Positions 26,051 through 35,405 of a stretch of DNA of 64,000 nt are shown here, in pieces. The notes beneath the pieces were generated by a model, which was given only the letters and a program-made list of their open reading frames with translations, was not told where the DNA came from and did not search any database. The stretch spans positions 1,302,001 through 1,366,000 of the forward strand of contig JADKBV010000001.1 in the NCBI GenBank assembly GCA_016714895.1. Direction: 5' to 3'. A program made the translations under genes and the position numbers. The number at the start of each line of letters is the position of its first letter. Position 1 is the first letter of the stretch. The stretch is from Saprospiraceae bacterium. GTDB lineage: Bacteria; Bacteroidota; Bacteroidia; Chitinophagales; Saprospiraceae.

Positions 26051-27271
26051 TTATTTTTCTTCTATTTTAATTTGGTCAAAATTGAATTTTGTTAGATAGT
26101 ATTTTAGCCTATTTTTTTCTATTCTTGTTTTTGCAGTTAAATTTAATTCTTTCCTCTCAACCGCCTTAATTTTATATTTATATATGTTATTACTGTTTTC
26201 ATCAAAAAATATCCAGTAATCATAATCAACCAAAGTGGATGGCGTTGAAAACGCTAATCTTAAGATTCCTTGGTCTATCCACAATCTTCCAAAAGCCAGA
26301 ATCCCGTCATCCGTAAATTCTGAATAAACGACCATCTGATCTTCCAGCCGCATCAAGGCCCAGCCGGATCGGTCTATGGTGCCAAATGGATTATTGGCAT
26401 TGGCCAGTCCCATACCACCAAAAATGTACATCATATATCTTCCATCATTGCTTACCACGGCCTGGTCCACTGAAGGCAGGTCTTTCAACTCATATTTGAG
26501 ATTTCCAAACAAGTCATAAATATGTAAGGTATGTTTGACTCCAACCACGTTGCTGCTATATCCTTCCATACCAAAGTTTTTGACATTTTTGATGGATCGA
26601 AGCTCGTAATTGACCACCACGTGATTACCTTCGGAATACACTCGTGTAAATAAACTGTATTCATCCGCCTGTATCGGACTTTTTTGTTCAGAATACGGGA
26701 TGGTACCCATACCCTCATGATCAAAATGCCAAAAAGTAAGCTTTGCATTTTGAATATTCTGGTAAGGCCGGTTTTTCCATATATCGACCACTTTAATGGT
26801 CTGGAATATGGTATCCGTAAATTCAATTTTGTCGGGTTGGTCCACGTAAAAGAAAGATTTACTCACCTCGGTTGGAAATCTCCGGTATAAAAATACCGTC
26901 GGAGACAACTGACAAATTTTGTTTTTCCGTTCGAACCTGACATCTTTTACATCCTCTTCCCATATTGTTGTCCACGCTTCTCCTCCCGGATGAGCAGGAT
27001 CTACCTCCAACGTGATTTGTTTTCCCAGAAATTCACGGGATATTTTCACTACCTGTTTATAGTAAGTTACTGAATCTTGCTGTGGTGAGGCGGTTTGTTC
27101 TTTTTGATCAGTATTATCTTCGGATAATGAATTGCTTGATTTCAAAGCTGTTGTTGCACCGGATTTATCCCCTGTGGCAACCCTCCCGCTCCTGCATCCA
27201 TTGCAAGATATCAACAGAATCATCACAAAGACAGAACCTGTGATTAGATTAAAAATATTTTTTGTTTTCAT
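26051..27271 (-). CDS. Lipoprotein of unknown function
   Basis: A 406-residue protein with a lipobox ILLISC (C23), followed by a low-complexity linker and a beta-rich body. The segments VVSNDGRYMMYIFGGMG and RSGWALMRLEDQMVVYSEF suggest beta-propeller-like blades. No family is recognised. It is the first gene of a two-gene unit with the M23-like fragment. Confidence 0.65.
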   Translation of the reverse strand: MKTKNIFNLITGSVFVMILLISCNGCRSGRVATGDKSGATTALKSSNSLSEDNTDQKEQTASPQQDSVTYYKQVVKISREFLGKQITLEVDPAHPGGEAWTTIWEEDVKDVRFERKNKICQLSPTVFLYRRFPTEVSKSFFYVDQPDKIEFTDTIFQTIKVVDIWKNRPYQNIQNAKLTFWHFDHEGMGTIPYSEQKSPIQADEYSLFTRVYSEGNHVVVNYELRSIKNVKNFGMEGYSSNVVGVKHTLHIYDLFGNLKYELKDLPSVDQAVVSNDGRYMMYIFGGMGLANANNPFGTIDRSGWALMRLEDQMVVYSEFTDDGILAFGRLWIDQGILRLAFSTPSTLVDYDYWIFFDENSNNIYKYKIKAVERKELNLTAKTRIEKNRLKYYLTKFNFDQIKIEEK

Positions 27272-27710
27272 ATGAATATTTTTTGTTAATCACGCTCCGC
27301 GTGCATGTTTTTAATGGCCATATGGAATTCGCATGTGAAATAATCATACTGTTTCGTGTGACCGCCTCATGCTCATTTCATATAATTGATTTAAAATGTA
27401 AATGTAATACGAATAGTTTGTGTTTTGAATTTTGTTTTTATACAACGATCGACTTAAAATAAATTTTTTAAGAATTTATTTTAAATACAGAAACATATTC
27501 TTTTGAATATGGGTATACAAACAAAATTAAAACTACTTATTTTCTGAAACTTTTTTCCCTCTTTTTCTATGTATTTTTTACCTTCCTTACCTTCTGTTTC
27601 AGTTTTTTTTTCCTGTCTGATTTTTCAAAACAGTGGAAACTTTTCTCCATAAAATGGTATGCCAAATATTGTGCCAAATATTTGATTCACCCTTCATCAA
27701 TAGCTTATTT

Positions 27711-27780
27711 GTTGTTGGATTTGTTGGAATTGTGGTAATTGTTGGATTTGTTAGATTTGTTAGATTTGTTGGATTTGTCG
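27711..27780. repeat. 9-bp tandem repeat (GATTTGTTG/GATTTGTTA)
   Basis: About seven imperfect copies of a nonamer. It belongs to the gene-free stretch 27272-29248. Open frames here on either strand are products of the repeat (Thr-Asn-Pro/Leu or Val-Gly-Phe repeats) and are not called as genes. Confidence 0.85.
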
Positions 27781-28030
27781 AAGTGAGACTTCGCGGACGA
27801 TGTGTTGCTTCGCGGACGATGTGTGGCTTCTCCGACGATTTGAGGAGTTGGTTATTTGATGAGTTGGGTCTGGGCGGCGCGCGAATGGATGACAGTATCA
27901 AGGGTGGAACGATAAAAACCAGGAAATCCCAAGAATTAAAGCACAAAGCCCAGACCCTGTGCGTCACCCTTCTTTCTTGAGAGAAGGGCCCGGGGATGAG
28001 TAAAAAACACAATGCGTAGCATTGATAATC

Positions 28031-28790
28031 AGCATTTTATCTGCAGTTTTTAAGCCCGGTTTTTAAATTTCTCCACCCGCGAGCCGTAGTTCGCGGTTCC
28101 TTCCCTATTTTGAGCCCTTTCCGTTGTGCTCAAAATTGCTGCGCAACGGTCAGTCACTATGATTGTTTGATTTGTTAAATTTGTTTGATTTGTCGATTGG
28201 TATCGACGGGGCGCAAAATTGTCGACCTTACCTGCCATCTTCGTCAGAATAACGGATGATACTGATTACACAGATTCCACGGATTTTTTATAAGCAGTTT
28301 TCAATCCCCGTTTTTAATTTCTTCACCCGCGAGCCGTAGTTCGCGGTTCCTTCCCTATTTTGAGCCCTTTCCGTTGGGCTCAAAATTGCTTCGCAACGGT
28401 CAGTCACTATGATTGTTTGATTTGTTAAATTTGTTTGATTTGTCGATTTGTATCGACGCGGCGCAAAATAGTCGACCTTACCTGCCATCTTCGTCAGAAT
28501 CACGGATGATACTGATTACACAGATTCCACGGATTTTTTATAAGCAGTTTTCAATCCCCGTTTTTAAATTTCTCCACCCGCGAGCCGTAGTTCGCGGTTC
28601 CTTCCCTATTTTGAGCCCTTTCCGTTGGGCTCAAAATTGCTGTGCAACGGTCAGTCACTATGATTGTTTGATTTGTTAAATTTGTAAGATTTGTCGATTT
28701 GTTGCTTCGCGGACGATGTGATAAGTTGATTATTTGATAAGTTGGGTCGAAACGCCACTCGATAAAACTACCACAATGGCCATCTTTGTC
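28031..28790. repeat. Three tandem copies of a 250-251-bp noncoding unit
   Basis: Copies share the landmark CCACCCGCGAGCCGTAGTTC at 28073, 28323 and 28574. Each has a strong hairpin TTTTGAGCCC...GGGCTCAAAA (10-bp stem, one mismatch in copy 1), a CCGCGA/TCGCGG inverted repeat, then TTTGTT repeats. Minus-strand frames through it have Thr-Asn-Gln repeats and stop at the same places, so it is most likely noncoding. Confidence 0.82.
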
Positions 28791-28950
28791 AGAATCACGG
28801 ATTTTAGGGATTACACGGATTCCACGGATTTTTTTATTTGTTTTATTTGTTAAATTTGTTTGATTTGTCGATTTGTAACGACGCGGTGCAAAAGTGTCGA
28901 CTTTCACGACCAGCCTCGGACTTTTTTCTGCCCCCCCCTAAACACTCTGA

Positions 28951-29048
28951 AGGAGGGGAACTTCGATTGTCGACCGATTTTAGATGGTCTTAACTTCATT
29001 TGGTTGTCGTGAACTCCAAAGTCTCCCCTTCGGGGAGATTTAGAGGGG
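28951..29048. repeat. 98-bp dispersed repeat with CTCCCC-TTC-GGGGAG hairpin, copy 1
   Basis: It shares sequence with 34039-34136, including TCTCCCCTTCGGGGAGATTT. The short GC hairpin could be an intergenic RNA or terminator element. Confidence 0.75.
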
Positions 29049-29125
29049 CATGAACAGACTATGCGAAGCATTCAAAAAAAACCTTTTTGTCACCCACAAT
29101 CCCGGAAGCTTCGACTTACCCCCCC

Positions 29126-29168
29126 CTAACACCTAAAGCCTAATACCTAACGCCTAATACCTAACCCC
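29126..29168. repeat. Heptamer repeat CCTAACR/CCTAATA
   Basis: A run of GCCTAAT, ACCTAAC and related heptamers, like that at 23630-23668. It is noncoding. Confidence 0.6.
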
Positions 29169-29313
29169 TATTTCATCACCCACACCTCCGGAAGCTTCGA
29201 CAAAACGCTAAACAGTAAACTTTTAACTCTAAACATACTTGTAAACGCTGTCAGTGCCTGAAATATGTTGACCGCAAAAAAGGTTTAAAAAGTTTAAAAT
29301 AAGCGGTAAATTT

Positions 29314-29694
29314 ATGGCAACAATTGATCAATTTAAAATGAGTAAGAAGGAGAAACTTAATCGAAGATTCAGTGAAGACTTCAGGTTAAAAAGTTAGAGA
29401 AATAGAAAAGGTACAAGTACGCCAACACAAGTCAGTAAGAGCTATGATGTGTCTCTTACCAGTGTGTATAAGTGGATCGACAAGTATGGGGCAAATAAAG
29501 AGAGTACAGAACGATTTATCATTGAGTCAAAGAGTGACACAGTATTAATAGCAAACTATCAAAGAAAGATAGCAGAATTAGAGCGTCTTATTGGTCAAAA
29601 ACAAGTGATGATTGATTTTCAAAGCAAGATCATCGAGCTTGCAGAGCAAGAATACAGAATAGATATAAAAAAAAAGTATTCAGACAAGCCATAA
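29314..29694 (+). pseudogene. IS3-family transposase orfA with internal stop
   Basis: The frame starts with ATG 29314 (or 29338) and continues through KEKLNRRFSEDFRLKS, then TAG at 29395-29397. It continues in the same frame with TPTQVSKSYDVSLTSVYKWIDKYG, the helix-turn-helix part, and a leucine-zipper-like tail to 29694. Around the TAG the +1 frame reads VREIEK, the sequence expected for this family, so two compensating indels probably created the stop. Confidence 0.82.
29667..29676 (+). other. Slippery A9G heptamer for -1 frameshift orfA to orfB
   Basis: AAAAAAAAAG lies near the end of orfA. Reading one base back gives the orfB frame, which continues VFRQAITYFW without a stop. This A-run plus G is the classical IS3 programmed -1 slip site. 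Confidence 0.75.
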
Positions 29695-30692
29695 CTTACT
29701 TTTGGGAACATAGATGTGAACTGGAAGTAAGTCTTAATGAGTTTTACAAAAGCATAAATATTACAAAACAGGGTCTACACCAATATCTAAATAGGCAAAT
29801 GCATTATAACGAAGAGATGATATACGTTAAACAAATACTTGAACAGATTAGGCAGGATCACCTGACCTTAAGTTGTAGAGCTATCTATTATAAGGTAAAT
29901 CCTGTGTCAATAGGAAGAGACAAGTTTGAACGTATGTGCAAGGAGATGGGTTTCACCGTAGAAAGGCATATAAATCCTTGTCGAACAACAAATAGTAATG
30001 GTGTCATCAGATTTGATAATCTACTGATAGGAATAGAAATTACATCAATAAATCAAGTATGGTCAAGCGATATTATCTATTATGATGTCCAAAATATCTT
30101 TTATTACTTAACATTTATTTTAGACAATTACAGCAGGAAAATAGTTGGATATAGCGTATCCTCAAGACTAAAAACAGAGCATACGACGCTGGTTGCATTA
30201 AAAAGAGCGATAAAGTTAACAGGAAAAGAAGTTGTTAAAAAAAGTAATATCATCTTTCATTCAGATGGAGGCGGACAATACTATGATAAAAATTTTTTAG
30301 CCTTAACAAGTGAGCATAATTTCAGTAATAGTATGTGTGAATATGCTTATGAAAATGGTAAGGCAGAAAGGATAAATGGTATTATCAAAAATAACTATTT
30401 ACGACACAAAACAATAAAAACAGTTGAAGAACTAATTGTAGAAGTTGACCGAACAGTACAACTTTATAATTCAGAAAGACCACATAAAAGTTTAAAGTAT
30501 AAAACACCTTTGGAAGTTGAAAAAGAAATAATATATTTGCAACAGCAAACCCAGTCGACGACAAAGGAGTCATTCGATAAAAAAAGTGGATTTAGGGCTT
30601 CTAGTCCCTACAATCCAGAGCAAACCCAGTCTCTGATCCAGGATGTAATCTCTAAAAAAGACTTAGAAATTTATGAAAACGAATTAGTTTAA
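29676..30692 (+). CDS. IS3-family transposase orfB (DDE catalytic domain)
   Basis: This frame is entered by frameshift at about 29676; the first ATG inside it is 29799 (297 residues). It has the integrase-core fold with catalytic Asp in VWSSDIIYY, Asp in FHSDGGGQY and Glu in ENGKAERINGIIK, and the IS3 tail YNSERPHKSLKYKTPLEVE. The catalytic triad is intact. Expression as an OrfAB fusion would be blocked by the stop in orfA. Confidence 0.92.
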   Translation, partial: VFRQAITYFWEHRCELEVSLNEFYKSINITKQGLHQYLNRQMHYNEEMIYVKQILEQIRQDHLTLSCRAIYYKVNPVSIGRDKFERMCKEMGFTVERHINPCRTTNSNGVIRFDNLLIGIEITSINQVWSSDIIYYDVQNIFYYLTFILDNYSRKIVGYSVSSRLKTEHTTLVALKRAIKLTGKEVVKKSNIIFHSDGGGQYYDKNFLALTSEHNFSNSMCEYAYENGKAERINGIIKNNYLRHKTIKTVEELIVEVDRTVQLYNSERPHKSLKYKTPLEVEKEIIYLQQQTQSTTKESFDKKSGFRASSPYNPEQTQSLIQDVISKKDLEIYENELV

Positions 30693-30767
30693 AACGGTCA
30701 ACGTTATTCAGGCATCAACACGCCTTAAACCCTAAACTTTTAACCCTAAACAATTTCAAGAGCACCC

Positions 30768-30808
30768 AAAAAAAAGACCCTCCATGTTATTCACACAGAA
30801 GGTCTTTG
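30768..30808 (-). terminator. Terminator of the DUF6261-like gene
   Basis: On the minus strand AAAGACC and GGTCTTT form a 7-bp stem followed by a T8 tract, 28 bp after the gene stop. Confidence 0.75.
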
Positions 30809-30835
30809 AAATGAAAAATATTTCTAAAACTACGA

Positions 30836-31651
30836 TCAGAATGTAGACAAGTCGATACTGTCGAGGGTATCCGCCGGGGGTGCCGTGGTGCCTGAAGATG
30901 TGTTATTGTCTACAGATGGTGTCGGCTTTTGTTTGTCCCTTCCTTTTCTGCCTTTGCGTTTAGCGGCAGGAGCATTGGCAAAAGCGATGATACCGTTCAG
31001 TGCGTCAATCAACTGAATATACGGTTGTTTGTCAGTTGAAACTCTGGAAAAGGCATAGATGTCTTCTTTCAACTCTTCAAAAGCGGCCTTCACGTCGGCC
31101 AACATTTTGGCGGAAACAGCTTTGGGCAGGTTACTTTGTGCTTTGGACAGGGACATTTTTTCAAATGTTTCCTGTTTGGTTCTCAGATTTTCTACCCAGG
31201 TTTCAGCACCCAAAAAGGTGATGGCAGTTTTGAACTCGGTTTCTTTACCCCAATCACCCAACATTTTTGTAAAAACTGCTGATTTGTGAGATAATGAAAT
31301 CCTGGCGAGATTGTTACAATATTTATTGTAACTTTTCAATAATACATTAGCCTGGTCGCTACGACCGGGTTCAGTGCGGAATGTTTCAGACTCTAAATAC
31401 TTTTTCAGTCCTCTGGCAGCAAGTAATCGATCGTCATCAAGGGGACTTAATCTGGCGTTTAAGGTTTCCCCTTTGCTCTCCATGAATGCTTCGTTCAATA
31501 TATTAACGGTGCGCTCCATCTCAGTGACTTTGTCGGTCAACGTCAATGTATTCAAGTCCATACCTTTTAAATAGGTAATTACGTCGAAAGAAAGTTGAAT
31601 ATTTTCTCCGATTCGGAAGTTAGAAAACTTAGGTTTCAAAATGGTTTTCAT
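30836..31651 (-). CDS. DUF6261-like helical protein of unknown function
   Basis: A 271-residue cytoplasmic protein, mostly alpha-helical, with a low-complexity Lys/Pro/Ser/Thr tail from about residue 232. Patterns such as SPLDDDRLLAARGLKKYLESETF and the spacing of helices resemble the DUF6261 family common in Bacteroidota; assignment is from memory and moderate. A TATCTTTG -7 box (31864-31857, minus) leaves a leader of about 200 nt rich in AT. No partners are adjacent. Confidence 0.6.
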   Translation of the reverse strand: MKTILKPKFSNFRIGENIQLSFDVITYLKGMDLNTLTLTDKVTEMERTVNILNEAFMESKGETLNARLSPLDDDRLLAARGLKKYLESETFRTEPGRSDQANVLLKSYNKYCNNLARISLSHKSAVFTKMLGDWGKETEFKTAITFLGAETWVENLRTKQETFEKMSLSKAQSNLPKAVSAKMLADVKAAFEELKEDIYAFSRVSTDKQPYIQLIDALNGIIAFANAPAAKRKGRKGRDKQKPTPSVDNNTSSGTTAPPADTLDSIDLSTF

Positions 31652-31856
31652 AATAAATAATTTTAAATAAATGAATTAATAATTTTAAATAATAATAGAA
31701 TACTTTTTTTAATTCCTCTTTTTGAACGCTGCAGTCATTCCCGGGAGGAATATTTCCGAAAAAAAACATCATAAAAAAGTCGTTTAAAAGATGTTTTATT
31801 TCCGGTCATTTATCTGATGTTTTTACCGTTGTAAAATTTTCAAATAAATTACGTTA

Positions 31857-31864
31857 CAAAGATA
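31857..31864 (-). promoter_or_regulatory. -7 box TATCTTTG for the DUF6261-like gene
   Basis: It matches TANNTTTG on the minus strand, about 205 bp before the ATG. Two palindromes lie just upstream. Confidence 0.4.
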
Positions 31865-31906
31865 TAGGCATTTTTTCCAAAAAAAAAGAGAAATTTTCAA
31901 GAAAAA

Positions 31907-31974
31907 GTTGCGGATTCCGCAATTTTCGAACAAAAAGTTTCCTAATAAAGAAACCGAGTTGCGGATTCCGCAAC
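31907..31974. promoter_or_regulatory. Two GTTGCGGATTCCGCAAC palindromes
   Basis: Copies at 31907-31923 (one mismatch at the end) and 31958-31974 (perfect, 8-bp arms), 51 bp apart. A partial third, AAAGTTG...CAACTTT, follows at about 31986. They sit 43-110 bp upstream of the -7 box, so they may be operators; hairpin function is the alternative. Confidence 0.5.
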
Positions 31975-32078
31975 TTTTTTCGAAAAAAGTTGCGATATTA
32001 ACAACTTTTATATATATGATTTCTCTATGTATTGTAAAATCGTGACCTTAATTTTGGATTTTTGAATCAACTTTTGGA

Positions 32079-32103
32079 GGGGTAAAAAGAGCCGTTTTAC
32101 CCC
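32079..32103. other. Strong hairpin GGGGTAAAA/TTTTACCCC
   Basis: A perfect 9-bp stem with 7-nt loop, directly followed by a second AAAGGGTA...TACCCTTT inverted repeat to about 32154. This is in the noncoding stretch 31975-32998. A short minus-strand open frame over it (32048-32305) has no features of a gene. Confidence 0.5.
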
Positions 32104-32354
32104 GGAAAGAAAAAAGGGTAAAAAAGACAGTCAACTCTACCCTTTTTATCTTATGTCCACGACGTAAAAAATCACTTTTCAAAAAGTATTTTGTTGATGC
32201 CGGGGCTTTGGCCCCAAAAGAAGACCTGTTTTTTGAAAAAGGTATGGCATGAGTAGTCTCTCTGATATCAGATAGACAGCCTATATGATCTAAGGTTAAC
32301 CTCATCGGGTTTTGTTTTCCAACTTTTTATCTTATCGGATCAAAACTATGTAAG

Positions 32355-32600
32355 GTCGGAATAGAGGTGTATATATATTATATATATAGAGCGTAAAAAA
32401 TGACAGCTTCGTTTGTGATGAGATGAACCAACATCTGCCATACTTACTGTCTATGACAGCTGTTCCGAAAAGTACCCTTATCTTTCATCAACCTTTGACC
32501 TCATAATTTTTAAAATACTGCTAAAATGTTCCTTCGTCAAACAAGTTATGCTTTTACTCTGATTATGTAAGTATGTTGTCTTGCAGGCGGTAAACATTTC
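32355..32600. repeat. Diverged 240-bp intergenic repeat, copy 1
   Basis: It resembles 34305-34530: both start in TATATA sequence, then TTTGTGATGAGATGAACCA, a TTCATCAA segment and AGTATGTTGTCTTGCAG. A second related segment with CTTCCTGTTGGTTG and a REP-like palindrome is at 32640-32745, and again at 34180-34285. The rest of 32600-32998 shows nothing else. Confidence 0.6.
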
Positions 32601-32998
32601 CGATGATCCAAGTCCGTAACTCCGATCCTGTTCAATAAAGAATTTGTAATTATTATATATACATGATGATTCAAATTTTTTACTTCCTGTTGGTTGCATA
32701 AAAAATTTATAAATACCCGCATCGCAGTGGCAAACTCAACATCGGTTGAGGTTGGTTTTGGTAATATAATATATAAGATGAAAAACAGAGATGTTTTATA
32801 GTTATAGCCAAATAGGCAGAAGAAGCCATTGTGCGATATAAGGCGGGTTCTCTTTCAACCCAAATTTGTTCATAGGTGGTTTTTGACGATTACTTTTATC
32901 TGAAGTTTATCAATAAAACACCGGATACGCTTCTTTTGCCAGGTTTTTTACATGACCACGTTGTATGGTATCGACCCAAAAAAAATAACAACCTTGGA

Positions 32999-33871
32999 TT
33001 ATGGTGTCGGAAGAAACACCAACTTTTCTGTACTGATAAGTTTATTTTGGTGATAAATCTGAATAAAATAAAGGGAAGTACCCCCTTCAAAATGGCATCC
33101 TGTTTCGACATTGGGTGAAATGGTTTGTTTATAAACCATTTTACCGGTTTGGTCAAATATACGGTATTCATCAAACAAGGAGCTGCTTTTTATAGTAAAA
33201 GCATTATACGTCGGATTCGGATATATTATCGAAAACACATTCTCCTCCTTTGTGTTGACCTCAGCACATTCGCCAAAAGGATCAAAATCCACACCTTTAC
33301 TTTTCATACACCTAAAATAATAATCATAGCCATCGAAAGCACTGGTACAACCATAAAAAGGTACAGGAGGACTGCAAACACGTAAAGATGTAAAAGCCGG
33401 ATCTCCGACCATGCCAATACCTTCGATGACGAAAACACGTTTGTCGCCATTTTTCCATGTTTGGGTTTTTCGGATAGTATTTTCGATTTCTATACTTCCG
33501 ATCGTCTCGATGGTATATCCGGTGACGGGCGAAGGATCCCCGGGAAAAGCTGTAAAATCATACATGAGTGTAAATTCATTAAGAAATGGCCTGTAATGAC
33601 GCACTTTTTCTCCTTCCTGATTGACAAAAATGTCACTATGGTTGCCGCGTTTATCCGTGTAACGTAGCGTTTTCAGGCTAAAGCCATTTATGACCGTATC
33701 TTTAAAATATGTTAAAGAGTGGATACCGTAGTTTTCAAAATCCCATCCGGTTGTTACTTCATAATAAAAGAATTCATCTTGTTTATACCATTCTGTTTGC
33801 GCATAAAGTCGATTTGCCGAATATTGAAACAGCCATAAAAAAATCAAAAAAGATGATACTTTATACCTCAT
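32999..33871 (-). CDS. T9SS type A sorting-domain secreted protein
   Basis: A 290-residue secreted protein with signal peptide (ending NRLYAQ). The N-terminal domain has DTVINGFSLKTLRYTDKRGN and TAFPGDPSPV, similar in layout to the 23733 gene. The last 75 residues are the T9SS sorting domain: FSIIYPNPTYNAFTI, DQTGKMVYKQ, GTSLYFIQIYH. A TATATTTG box (33895-33888) is 17 bp before the ATG. It stands alone between repeat-rich stretches. Confidence 0.85.
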   Translation of the reverse strand: MRYKVSSFLIFLWLFQYSANRLYAQTEWYKQDEFFYYEVTTGWDFENYGIHSLTYFKDTVINGFSLKTLRYTDKRGNHSDIFVNQEGEKVRHYRPFLNEFTLMYDFTAFPGDPSPVTGYTIETIGSIEIENTIRKTQTWKNGDKRVFVIEGIGMVGDPAFTSLRVCSPPVPFYGCTSAFDGYDYYFRCMKSKGVDFDPFGECAEVNTKEENVFSIIYPNPTYNAFTIKSSSLFDEYRIFDQTGKMVYKQTISPNVETGCHFEGGTSLYFIQIYHQNKLISTEKLVFLPTP

Positions 33872-34038
33872 ACCTGCAAATTTTTAACAAATATATGACT
33901 AAAACCCGATAATTTAAAATTTTATTTTCTGTTTAGCCTCTTCCCCGACTAATTTTCAATCAGAAGAAACCCGAACAGGTTACATTAGGCTGATCTGACG
34001 AGCCGAACTCTTTTTCAGCATACCATAACCCCTCCGAA

Positions 34039-34136
34039 AGGAGGGGAAATTCGGTGGTCGATCGATTTCAGTTGGCCATAACTTTGTTTGGTTGTCGTAG
34101 CATCCAAAGTCTCCCCTTCGGGGAGATTTAGAGGGG
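34039..34136. repeat. 98-bp dispersed repeat with GC hairpin, copy 2
   Basis: This is the second copy of the element at 28951-29048, including TCTCCCCTTCGGGGAGATTT. Confidence 0.75.
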
Positions 34137-34304
34137 CCACCGATTGTCAAAATCTGTGACTTCATTCCTGATCAATATAGCATTTGTAATTTTTATCTAA
34201 TATATGATCATTTGGCTTTTCCTTCCTGTTGGTTGAACTGAAAATTTTGCATATTAGTATCGCAGTTGCAAACTCCAATGATCGGGCATGGATATAGGGT
34301 GTCT

Positions 34305-34530
34305 ATATATATTATATATATAAGGTAAAAAATGAAAGCTTGGTTTGTGATGAGATGAACCATCTTCTGCCTGACTGACTATAAGTTACAGCATTTTCGA
34401 AAAGTACACTTTTTTTTCATCAATCTCAGACAGCATACTTGTTAAAAATATTGATTGAATGTTCCTTTTGTCATGCAGGCTACGCTTTTGCACTGATTAT
34501 AAAAGTATGTTGTCTTGCAGACTGTCAACA
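34305..34530. repeat. Diverged 240-bp intergenic repeat, copy 2
   Basis: See 32355-32600. It runs straight into the 42-bp tandem array, whose first unit shares the CTTGCAGACTGTCAACATT sequence. Confidence 0.6.
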
Positions 34531-34935
34531 TTCGTGTTTTTTTGTTTATGCTGTCAAGCAGACTGTCAACTTTCATTTTTTATTTCATCATGTCGTGAAA
34601 CAGACTGTCAACTTTTATGTTATTTTTCTTCATGTTCTGAAGCAGACTACAAACTTTCGTGTTTTTTTTGTTCATGTTCTGGAGCAGACTGCAAACTTTC
34701 GTGTTTTTTTCTTCATGTTGTGAAACAGACTGTAAACTTTCATGTTTTTTTTTGTCATGTTGCGATGCAGACTACAAACATTCGTGTTTTTTTTCTTCAT
34801 GTTGTAAAGCAGACTACAAACATTCATGTTTTTTTTCCTCATGCTGTGAAACAGACGGTAAACATTCATGTTTTTTTTTGTCATGTTGCGATGCAGTCAG
34901 CTATCATTCGCGATTTTTTTTCTGATTTTGTGTAA
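34518..34935. repeat. 42-bp minisatellite, ten units (CAGACT...T-tract)
   Basis: Units start with CAGACTGTCAAC/CAGACTACAAAC, followed by TTCGTG and a T-tract, then TTCATGTTGTGAAG. Spacing is 41-42 bp. Since 42 is divisible by 3, frames stay open on both strands (for example 34459-34935); these have no start signals and are not called as genes. Confidence 0.9.
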
Positions 34936-34966
34936 CATATAGCATTTCTCAGCGAATTGTTGCAGT

Positions 34967-35405
34967 CTGCTGTCCGTCAGGGTCGACTTTTCGCACGTTT
35001 TTTGTACCCTGCTGTCCGACAGGGTGGACTTTTCGCACATTTTTTGTACCCTGTTGTCCGTCAGGGTCGACTTTTCACGCGTTTTTTATTGTCTGATCTC
35101 TGTCAGGGTCGACTTTTCGAAAAAGTTTGGTCACTGATGTCCAACATGAAAGACTTTTTGACGAAAGTTTGATCACTGTTGTCCAAATTAAGAAATTAAT
35201 CACCGAATGTTGAGACCCTGTTGTCTGTCAGGGTGGAGTTTTCACACGTTTTTTGTACCCTGCTGTTCGTCAGGGTGGACTTTTCACAGGTTTTTTGTAC
35301 CCTGTTGTCCGTCAGGGTGGACTTTTTACATGGTTTTTTGTATCCTGCTGTCAGTCAGGGTGGACTTTTCACACGTTTTTTTATACCCTGCTGTCCGTCA
35401 GTCAT
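34967..35405. repeat. Second 42-43-bp minisatellite (CTGCTGTCCGTCAGGG units)
   Basis: Units begin at 34967, 35009, 35051, 35093, then after a diverged gap at 35218, 35260, 35302, 35345 and 35388. Each has ACCCTG...CAGGGT (6-bp stem), a GTCGAC/GTGGAC and a T6-8 tract. Spacers are not unique, so this is not CRISPR. From 35405 to 35796 nothing else is seen except AT-rich sequence. Confidence 0.9.

Larger units (their letters stand above)
29249..30720 (+). mobile_element. IS3-family insertion sequence (1472 bp)
   Basis: The 26-bp terminal inverted repeats are 29249-29274 (TGTCAGTGCCTGAA...GTTGACCG) and 30695-30720 (reverse complement TGTTGATGCCTGAA...GTTGACCG), with 20 of 26 bases matching. A 3-bp CGC lies directly outside both ends (29246-29248 and 30721-30723), fitting an IS3-family target duplication. 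Joining the flanks gives AAACGCCTTAA, which occurs intact at 51206 and 53220, so it landed in a dispersed repeat. It has orfA and orfB in the usual overlapping layout. orfA has a nonsense codon, so the copy may be inactive. Confidence 0.93.

Noticed and set aside
27599..28012. Overlapping frames on both strands (minus 27599-28012; plus 27633-27980)
   Set aside because: Both are low-complexity translations of TTTGTT repeats and lack a start signal or family similarity.
28050..28907. Minus-strand frames with Thr-Asn-Gln repeats
   Set aside because: They follow 9-bp and 251-bp DNA repeats, recur at identical places and have no gene signals.
32048..32305. Short minus-strand frame over the hairpins at 32079-32154
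   Set aside because: It covers inverted repeats, has no domain and no promoter or ribosome site.
34459..34935. Open frame of 158 codons through the first 42-bp array, and frames on the other strand
   Set aside because: The period is a multiple of three, so all frames stay open; no ribosome site, no domain, and the array itself looks noncoding.
34967..35405. Possible CRISPR array
   Set aside because: Units are tandem without unique spacers, and no cas genes are present.
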